Below are positions 1 to 4,533 of a stretch of DNA of 6,106 bases, piece after piece. The notes beneath the pieces were generated by a model. The model had not been told where the DNA came from. It did not search any database and worked only from the letters and a program-made list of their open reading frames with translations. Numbering within the stretch: the stretch's first letter is position 1; each line of letters starts with the position of its first letter. The stretch is from DATKZB01 sp035528235 (lineage in GTDB: Bacteria > Planctomycetota > Phycisphaerae > FEN-1346), in NCBI GenBank assembly GCA_035528235.1, contig DATKZB010000388.1, positions 1-6,106 of the forward strand, read 5' to 3'. Made by a program: the position numbers and the translations under genes.

Positions 1-80
1 ATCGTATAGCGAGCCACGGCCCGGCCTCCGGTGCGAGTCGCTTCGCAACGATCTCATCGGCACGTCGGGCCGGCTCGCTT
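1..80. other. Short 3' flank with no assignable gene; imperfect inverted repeat
   Basis: After the TGA at 81-83 there is no recognisable gene. An imperfect inverted repeat pairs GAGCCACGGCCCG (11-23) with CGGGCCGGCTC (66-76), but no T-run follows, so I do not call a terminator. Two minus-strand frames stay open to the edge. One starts from an ATG at 102 or 84 and has high G/C third positions but an arginine/serine-rich product. The other has no ATG and encodes a helix-like 'ADEIVAKRLAPEAGPW'. Neither can be assigned. Confidence 0.3.
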
Positions 81-626
81 TCATCTTCCTTGCTTCCCCC
101 ATCCGCCCGCGGTATCCTCAAAACCTGCGAAAGGCCAGTTGTAGTAAGCGTCGTGGCATTTGGGGTCGCCCGTGCCGCCCATCAGGAGGTTGGCGGCGCC
201 GCAGGCGGCGCAGTTGTCGACGAGCCGCTTCAGGCCCGCGATGCCGGCCTCGAGCGACTCGGCCACGGGGATGTCTCCGCCGTAGACGCTCGGCACCTTC
301 AGGCCGCGCTTGCGGCACTCTTCGCCCACGGTGTGCGCCTCGTCGGGCGTGGTCTGGGCCGAGATGACGAGGTGCGTCTTCGAGTTGGTCGTCATGAGGC
401 CGGCCGAGGTGTACCCGGCCTCGGCGATGGCGTCGAGGGCGACGCGCCAGTCGTGGGCGTCCCAGGGGCGGGTGTAGATGCCGATCTGCCAGGGGTTATT
501 CATGGTGGCCTCCGTGGCGGCCTGGGCGCGCCGAGCCGCCAGGTGCGAAGCCGCGGCGCCGGCGGCGCCCAGCGCCAGGCTCCGGCCGAGGAACTGCCGG
601 CGAGAGAGGCGGTTGCGTGTGTCCAT
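81..626 (-). CDS. Tat-exported sugar phosphate isomerase/epimerase-like protein, apparently C-terminally truncated
   Basis: The open frame encodes 181 residues. A twin-arginine signal, LSRRQFLGR (7-15), and an alanine-rich hydrophobic stretch end near 'AQAA' (34-37). The barrel then begins with 'NNPWQIGIYTRPW' (43-55) and continues through LDAIAEAGYTSAGL (64-77), 'VPSVYGGDI' (111-119) and 'AANLLMGGTGD' (144-154). This is the first half of the AP-endonuclease-2-like TIM barrel (xylose isomerase-like superfamily). These proteins are usually about 280-320 residues including the signal, and the metal-binding residues of the later strands are missing. After 'DAYYN' (near position 140) the sequence 'WPFAGFEDTAGG...' no longer resembles the family as I know it, and a TGA ends it at 81-83. 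It may therefore be a broken gene, a rearrangement or an assembly junction. The ATG at 626 has GGAGG at 635-639. It probably works, or worked, with the upstream oxidoreductase on an exported sugar substrate. Confidence 0.75.
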   Translation of the reverse strand: MDTRNRLSRRQFLGRSLALGAAGAAASHLAARRAQAATEATMNNPWQIGIYTRPWDAHDWRVALDAIAEAGYTSAGLMTTNSKTHLVISAQTTPDEAHTVGEECRKRGLKVPSVYGGDIPVAESLEAGIAGLKRLVDNCAACGAANLLMGGTGDPKCHDAYYNWPFAGFEDTAGGWGKQGR

Positions 627-634
627 GCGGCTGT

Positions 635-639
635 CCTCC
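635..639 (-). promoter_or_regulatory. Ribosome binding site of the isomerase-like gene
   Basis: GGAGG on the minus strand, 8 bases before the ATG at 626. It sets the start at the Tat signal rather than at any upstream codon of the same open frame, which runs back to about 1019 inside the oxidoreductase gene. Confidence 0.8.
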
Positions 640-652
640 CGGGGGCGGCGCG

Positions 653-1906
653 TCACCCGTCGCGGATTTCGCGCTTTTGGGCGTCGTAGACCTGGCGGCG
701 GCCGGCGTCGAACGCCTTCATCGCCAGGATGCAGGCCACGGCGTGCTGGTACCCGGCGTCGACGTCGGCATTGCAGGGCTTGCGGGTGCGGATGCACTGG
801 AGCCAGTCGAGGAAGTGCTCCGGCCGCTCGACGGAGTCGACGACCGTGCGTCCGCGGATGGCGCCCTTGTTCTTGCTTCCGCCCTCGGCCGTCAGGACGG
901 GCTCGTGCCAGTTGACCATGTCGAGGGTGCCCACGTCGCCGAAGATCTTGAAGGAGTTGCCGCCCGAGTTGCCGAAGTTCGTCGAGTAACTCACCAGGAA
1001 CCCCTCCGGGTAAACCCACAGGGCCTGGACGTGGTCGGGACAGGTGAACTGGTGCTTATCCTTCCACGTGAACGTGCCGCCGAGGCAAACGGCGCTCGTG
1101 GGGTACTTGGCGCCCGTGATGTAATGTACCAGGTCGATGAAGTGGCTGCCGAAACCCGGCACCGACCCGTCGGAGAACTCGCGGTACCCGTACCAGCCGC
1201 TGTACAGGACGGGGTCGAAGGGCCGCATTGGGCGGTCGCCCAGGAACTCCTTCCAGTCGAGGTCCTTCTCCTTAACGTCCTTGACGTACCCGTACCAGTA
1301 CGGCTGGGCGCCGTTGCGGCACTGTTCGATGCGGCCGACGGTGCCCAGGACGCCGGTCTTGTAGAGTTCGCGGCAGCCGGTGAACGTGGCGAAACTCCGC
1401 AGTTGCGTGCCGGCCTGGAACACGACCTGGTTCGCCCGGACGGCGTCGCACGCGACATTGAGCCGGTCCAGCCGCATCGCCAGGGGCTTCTCGCAGTAGA
1501 CGTCCTTCTTGGCCTTGGCGGCGGCCTCCAGGTGCGTCGTGTGCAGGTGGTCGGGCGAGGCGATCATGACGGCGTCGACGTCGGGCAGGGCCAGGATGTC
1601 GCGGTAGGAGGCGAGGGCGCGTGCCTCGCGGCCGTACCATTCCTTGCACTTGGCGGCGGCCCGCTCTCGGGCGAGGCGCCAGGGGTCGGAAACGGCCGTG
1701 ATCTCCAGGTTCTGGTCCTTGGCGTACTGGTGGACGCCGGGCATGTGGGCGCCGAAGCCGCGCCCCCCGCAACCGATAATGCCGATGGAGAGCCGGTCGT
1801 TCGCCCCGGCGACGCGGGCGTAACTGGCGGCGGACAGCGCGACGGCCGTCGCGCCGGCCGCGGCGGTCGTCTTCAGAAAGCGGCGGCGAGTGAATACGTC
1901 GGACAT
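653..1906 (-). CDS. Tat-exported Gfo/Idh/MocA family oxidoreductase
   Basis: This 417-residue protein has a twin-arginine signal, TRRRFLKTT (6-14), a hydrophobic alanine-rich stretch and a likely cleavage near 'VAGA' (32-35). The Rossmann dinucleotide motif is GIIGCGGRG (42-50). The family's conserved EKP is at 139-141 (CEKPLAM), with K140 the expected catalytic or cofactor-contacting lysine. The GSHFID segment (253-258) supplies the catalytic-type H255 and D258. The C-terminal alpha/beta domain runs to the end, and the length is normal for the family. The likely role is NAD(P)-dependent oxidation or reduction of a sugar, sugar acid or inositol-like compound, folded with its cofactor in the cytoplasm and then exported by Tat. 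The frame stays open upstream to about 2176, but I chose the ATG at 1906 because the GGAGG at 1914-1918 precedes it and the Tat signal starts there. It lies 37 bp after the permease and 26 bp before the isomerase, consistent with one transcript. Substrate not determinable. Confidence 0.93.
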   Translation of the reverse strand: MSDVFTRRRFLKTTAAAGATAVALSAASYARVAGANDRLSIGIIGCGGRGFGAHMPGVHQYAKDQNLEITAVSDPWRLARERAAAKCKEWYGREARALASYRDILALPDVDAVMIASPDHLHTTHLEAAAKAKKDVYCEKPLAMRLDRLNVACDAVRANQVVFQAGTQLRSFATFTGCRELYKTGVLGTVGRIEQCRNGAQPYWYGYVKDVKEKDLDWKEFLGDRPMRPFDPVLYSGWYGYREFSDGSVPGFGSHFIDLVHYITGAKYPTSAVCLGGTFTWKDKHQFTCPDHVQALWVYPEGFLVSYSTNFGNSGGNSFKIFGDVGTLDMVNWHEPVLTAEGGSKNKGAIRGRTVVDSVERPEHFLDWLQCIRTRKPCNADVDAGYQHAVACILAMKAFDAGRRQVYDAQKREIRDG

Positions 1907-1913
1907 GGCGGTT

Positions 1914-1918
1914 CCTCC
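1914..1918 (-). promoter_or_regulatory. Ribosome binding site of the oxidoreductase
   Basis: GGAGG on the minus strand, 7 bases before the ATG at 1906. It decides the start against the longer open frame. A small stem, CGAAAC/GTTTCG (1918-1931), abuts it and could slightly affect access. Confidence 0.8.
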
Positions 1919-1943
1919 GAAACGGGTTTCGAGGCGGCCCCTC

Positions 1944-3851
1944 CTACTTTTCCACTGGCACCACGATGCCACGCATGATGATCTTCTGGGCGAAGGCGAA
2001 CACGATGAACGTCGGCAGCGCCGCGATGATGAGCGAGGCGTAGATGATGCCCGGGCCCTTCTGCTGCTGCTGCAACTGGTACAGCCAGACCATGAGGGTC
2101 CACATCCGCTCGTCCTGGCAGATGAGCAGGGCGAACATGAAGTTGGCGTACGCCAGCGTAAACGCCTGGAGCGCAATGACCGCCAGGATGGGTTTCGAGA
2201 GGCTCATCGTGATCTGCCAGAACATGGTCCACTCGCTGGCGCCGTCGAGGGCGGCGCTCTCGTAGAGTTCGCGCGGCAGGGAGTCGAAGAAGCCCTTCAG
2301 CAGGAAGATGGCGTACCCATTGGCGAGGCCGGGCAAGAGGAGGGCCGCAAAGGTGTTCAGCAGCCCGAGTTCGCGCAGCATCAGAAAGACCGGAATCTGT
2401 GTGACCATGGGCGGGAAGGCCATGGTCAGCATCAGCAAGAGCAGGATGTTGTACGAGGTGGGAATGCGGTACCGGCTCATGGCGTAGGCCGCCAGGGGAT
2501 TGACGAGCAGGGCGAACAGGACCGCCCCGCCGCAGTAGATGACCGTGTTCAGGATGCCGCGGCCGTGGAACAGGAGGTAGGCCAGGACGGCCCGGTAGTT
2601 GCGCGTGGTGAATTCCCACCGGAGGCTGCTCTGCATGGGCAGGAAGTCGAGGTAATGGGCATCGCGCTGGGGCGGCAGGATGTCGAGAAAGTCGCTGGCC
2701 GTGGTCCCGAGGGCGGCGTTGACGGCCGCGATCGTGCCGTACTTGGCCTGAAGGTAGTCGCGGAAGCGGAAATCGACGCTGTGGATGCGCAGCATCTCGG
2801 CAGGCAGGATGTGCAGTTGCCCGGTGTCGGGGTCTTTCCAACCGGTGAGGTAGGTCTCCCAGTCGGTCAGGGCCAGGCCCTCCTCGAGCGACTTCTGGAC
2901 GAGGGGGACCTCGTCGAACGCCCCGTAGGTGGTCTCGTAGTTGCGGTTCAGGACCGCCACGGTGCCGTACTTGGCCTTCAGGAAGGCGTGGTAGAGAGGC
3001 TGGGCCCCGTCGTCGGCCCGTATCCAGAGCAGGTTGAGGGTGTTGCGGACAAAGTCCTGCCAGTCGCGTTTCTCCTTGTCGGTGCCCGGGGGCAGGCGGC
3101 GCGTCAGGTGGACCTGGGCATACGAGGCGTAGCGGGTGCCGTGCGCCAGGTTGTACTCCTGGATGTTCTTGGTGTACTGGGTCTTGAGGAAGAGGGTCAT
3201 GTAAAAGCCCTCGGCCGAGAAGTAGTAGAGGTTCGACCTTGGCTGGGCGCCCTTGAAACGACCCAGCATGTCGGAGAATCCGGACTTGGGCTGGCGGTAA
3301 CGCCGGCTGAGGTAGTCCTCGGGCAGGACGAAGAACCCGTGCCAGTTGGCCAGTTCGAGGCCCAGCCCCGCGTTGGCCGCCTCGACGTCCGTGTCAAACC
3401 GGTCCATGATCCGGGCCTTGAGGTCGCGCTCGGCGCTCGGGACGGTCTTCGACACGGGGGCGTGGATGTAGCCGATGCCACAGGCGTACCGGGGCAGGTC
3501 GGCCCCGTCGAGAAAGGCGTTCCACTCGGCCACCAGGCGCTGGTTGGGGGTCTTGGGGGGAGCGAGTGTTTCGAACGACGGGGTGTCGTCGTCGTAGGCG
3601 ATGCGCATCGTGTCGAGCGACTCGTTGAACAGGCCCTCCATGTGCTTGCGGTACAGGGCCACGTCGTTGTACCAGAACCGCGGGATCGGAACGAAGTCCT
3701 TGATGTCGACCGGGCTCTTCGTGCTGCCGGCCAACATGATCATGAACGGGTAGATCATTGTGAGGGCCCCGACGATGAGCAGCACGTAGATGGTGCCGAC
3801 GAGGAGCCTGACCTTCAGCGACTTGCGGCCTATTCGTGAAATAATGGGCAT
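1944..3851 (-). CDS. MalG-type ABC sugar permease with a large repeat-containing extracytoplasmic insertion
   Basis: The protein has 635 residues, roughly twice the usual 270-300 of MalG/UgpE permeases. A basic N-terminus leads into helix 1 (about 15-40), followed by the family-like 'AGSTKSPVDIKDF'. Family similarity resumes at about 414 with 'TRNYRAVL...GRGILNT'. The other helices lie near 433-457, 467-490, 500-520, 555-578 and 602-625. The EAA loop is YESAALDGA (530-538) followed by I547-T548-M549-S550, where the usual I-x-L-P proline is serine. Residues from about 70 to 414 are extra and should lie outside the membrane; they carry four degenerate repeats. With the fused permease upstream it would form the two-subunit channel of a sugar importer. 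The ATG at 3851 is the only sensible start before helix 1, but I see only a weak AGG upstream and no clear ribosome binding site. Its stop is 37 bp before the oxidoreductase. Confidence 0.9.
   Translation of the reverse strand: MPIISRIGRKSLKVRLLVGTIYVLLIVGALTMIYPFMIMLAGSTKSPVDIKDFVPIPRFWYNDVALYRKHMEGLFNESLDTMRIAYDDDTPSFETLAPPKTPNQRLVAEWNAFLDGADLPRYACGIGYIHAPVSKTVPSAERDLKARIMDRFDTDVEAANAGLGLELANWHGFFVLPEDYLSRRYRQPKSGFSDMLGRFKGAQPRSNLYYFSAEGFYMTLFLKTQYTKNIQEYNLAHGTRYASYAQVHLTRRLPPGTDKEKRDWQDFVRNTLNLLWIRADDGAQPLYHAFLKAKYGTVAVLNRNYETTYGAFDEVPLVQKSLEEGLALTDWETYLTGWKDPDTGQLHILPAEMLRIHSVDFRFRDYLQAKYGTIAAVNAALGTTASDFLDILPPQRDAHYLDFLPMQSSLRWEFTTRNYRAVLAYLLFHGRGILNTVIYCGGAVLFALLVNPLAAYAMSRYRIPTSYNILLLLMLTMAFPPMVTQIPVFLMLRELGLLNTFAALLLPGLANGYAIFLLKGFFDSLPRELYESAALDGASEWTMFWQITMSLSKPILAVIALQAFTLAYANFMFALLICQDERMWTLMVWLYQLQQQQKGPGIIYASLIIAALPTFIVFAFAQKIIMRGIVVPVEK
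2667..3413 (-). repeat. Four degenerate protein repeats inside the MalG-type permease
   Basis: Units begin near residues 147, 221, 290 and 366 of the permease: IMDRFDTDVEAANAGLG, FLKTQYTKNIQEYNLAHGT, FLKAKYGTVAVLNRNYETT and YLQAKYGTIAAVNAALGTT. The aligned aromatic residues are F152, Y226, Y295 and Y371, giving spacings of 74, 69 and 76. Units 3 and 4 are the closest pair, unit 2 is clear, and unit 1 is degenerate. Each is followed by a 'Y/W..F/Y..-hydrophobic-P' type tail (for example YASYAQV, YGAFDEVPL, ASDFLDILPP). The core 'KYGT-A-LN---GT-Y--F-E' resembles a short motif I recall from GH42-type and related glycoside hydrolases; that resemblance is from memory, not from a search. Confidence 0.7.
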
Positions 3852-3895
3852 ATTCGCGAGGGCCTATCGCTACTTTGTCAACTTCCGCTGCCGTG

Positions 3896-3921
3896 CGCGG
3901 CGGCCTTCCTAGGCCGCCGCG
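3896..3921. repeat. Hairpin 1 of the palindromic element
   Basis: An 11-bp perfect stem, CGCGGCGGCCT (3896-3906) with AGGCCGCCGCG (3911-3921), has a TCCT loop. It is an inverted near-copy of the hairpin at 3943-3968, differing in one stem base pair. Confidence 0.85.
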
Positions 3922-3942
3922 ATGGTTTGTCCTGTGCCCACT

Positions 3943-3968
3943 CGCGGTGGCCTAGGAAGGCCACCGCG
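3943..3968. repeat. Hairpin 2 of the palindromic element
   Basis: An 11-bp perfect stem, CGCGGTGGCCT (3943-3953) with AGGCCACCGCG (3958-3968), has an AGGA loop. Read on the other strand it matches hairpin 1 including its TCCT loop, except that one C-G pair is replaced by T-A. Both bases of the pair changed, so the stem is kept. Confidence 0.85.
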
Positions 3969-4008
3969 CGGTCACCGAGGCGGCAAGGGCCGAGTTGACA
4001 AAGTAACA

Positions 4009-4527
4009 CTATTTCGTTGCGTCGTCGCCGGTCGTCCGAAACTCCAGGCGCGACAGGATCGACAACTGGTGCGCTGTAAAGCCGATGAGCAAGAACCCCA
4101 GGACCCACGCCATGGCCGTGGCGGGCCCGAACTTCAGGTAAATGAACGCCCGGTAGAAGATGTGGAGGCCGGCCACCTCGGTGCCGTATCCGCCGCCCGT
4201 CATCGCCAGGATGTTGGCCGTCGACTGCCACGAGCCGATGAAAACCCCCACGAAGTTGATGATGAGCAGGGGTTTGAGGATCGGGAAAATGACGAACAGC
4301 ACCTTGTCGATGAACGTGGCGCCGTCGATGTCGGCCGCCTCGTAGAAGTCGTCGGCGATGCCCTTGAGCGCCGCCAGGTAGATGAGGCACCCGGGGCCCA
4401 TGCCGGCCCAGACCATCGGCAGGACGCAGCACAAGAGGGCCGTGTCGGAACTGATAAGCCACTGGAACGGCTCGGCCAGCGTCAGGAACGGCCGCATGTA
4501 CCACACGGCGCCCTGCATCGTCAACAC
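4009..4527 (-). CDS. MalF-type ABC permease, C-terminal part (same gene, after the TAG)
   Basis: This stretch encodes the conserved second half of the sugar permease. A membrane helix (about residues 37-55, counted from the GTG at 4527) precedes the cytoplasmic EAA loop. There YEAADIDGA (62-70) fits the EAA-x3-G core and V79-I80-F81-P82 fits the downstream I-x-L-P. This loop docks on the transporter ATPase. Two further helices follow (about 87-108 and 136-152), then a short charged tail. The GTG at 4527 and the ATG at 4518 are possible restart codons, but neither has a convincing Shine-Dalgarno sequence, so I read it as the rest of the upstream gene rather than an independent one. If the TAG is real and not read through, this half would be made poorly or not at all, and the importer would lack one ATPase-docking site. 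It ends with a TAG at 4009-4011, only 3 bases before the palindromic element. Confidence 0.8.
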   Translation of the reverse strand: MLTMQGAVWYMRPFLTLAEPFQWLISSDTALLCCVLPMVWAGMGPGCLIYLAALKGIADDFYEAADIDGATFIDKVLFVIFPILKPLLIINFVGVFIGSWQSTANILAMTGGGYGTEVAGLHIFYRAFIYLKFGPATAMAWVLGFLLIGFTAHQLSILSRLEFRTTGDDATK

Positions 4528-4530
4528 CGG

Positions 4531-4533
4531 CTA
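4531..4533 (-). other. In-frame TAG (amber) interrupting the binding protein-permease gene
   Basis: On the minus strand the codons read CTG CGG CTG GCC TAG CCG GTG TTG ACG ATG. The frames before (6105 to 4534) and after (4530 to 4009) are the same, and the halves together make one complete MalF-type permease. A single base change would restore a sense codon, for example TGG (Trp) or CAG (Gln). The alternatives are a true nonsense mutation, a base-call error, a natural split into two polypeptides, or readthrough. TAG also ends this gene at 4009-4011 and the next gene at 1944-1946, so TAG is an ordinary stop here. Confidence 0.9.

Larger units (their letters stand above)
3871..4005. mobile_element. 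Palindromic MITE-like or REP-like element, 135 bp
   Basis: The ends are perfect 13-bp inverted repeats: TACTTTGTCAACT at 3871-3883 and its complement at 3993-4005. A further 5-bp pairing (3889-3893 with 3981-3985) lies inside, followed by two strong hairpins. The outermost bases are TA on both sides, so the element could be 131 bp flanked by a TA duplication, as known for Tc1/mariner and IS630-type MITEs. The gap between the two permease genes is 157 bp, whereas the other gaps here are 37 and 26 bp. Taking the element out leaves about 24 bp, which supports insertion into an already compact operon. There is no coding capacity and no T-run that would make it a standard terminator. The repeat structure is seen directly; the mobile origin is inference. 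It could instead be a processing or mRNA-stability structure between permease genes. Confidence 0.55.

Noticed and set aside
1918..1931. Small CGAAAC/GTTTCG stem before the oxidoreductase as a regulatory hairpin.
   Set aside because: It has only 6 bp with a 2-base loop, too weak and too likely by chance to call as a regulator.
617..1978. Long open frame on the plus strand opposite the oxidoreductase.
   Set aside because: It is antisense to a clearly recognised enzyme, and its valine/glycine/aspartate-rich product is the usual by-product of G/C third positions on the other strand.
1907..2176. N-terminal extension of the oxidoreductase into the MalG-type gene.
   Set aside because: The extension is serine/arginine-rich, overlaps the permease C-terminus, and lies before a good ribosome binding site and Tat signal at 1906.
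1890..3839. Very long plus-strand open frame (649 codons) opposite the MalG-type permease.
   Set aside because: The minus-strand frame has helices, an EAA loop and family motifs. The plus-strand product has no recognisable domain and is an antisense shadow.
3896..3968. Rho-independent terminator between the permease genes.
   Set aside because: The stems are strong, but no run of T follows either one on the transcribed strand, and downstream genes appear to depend on the same transcript.
4531..4533. Genome-wide TAG reassignment as the explanation for the internal amber codon.
   Set aside because: TAG ends two other reading frames in this window (4009-4011 and 1944-1946) at places where family proteins normally end.
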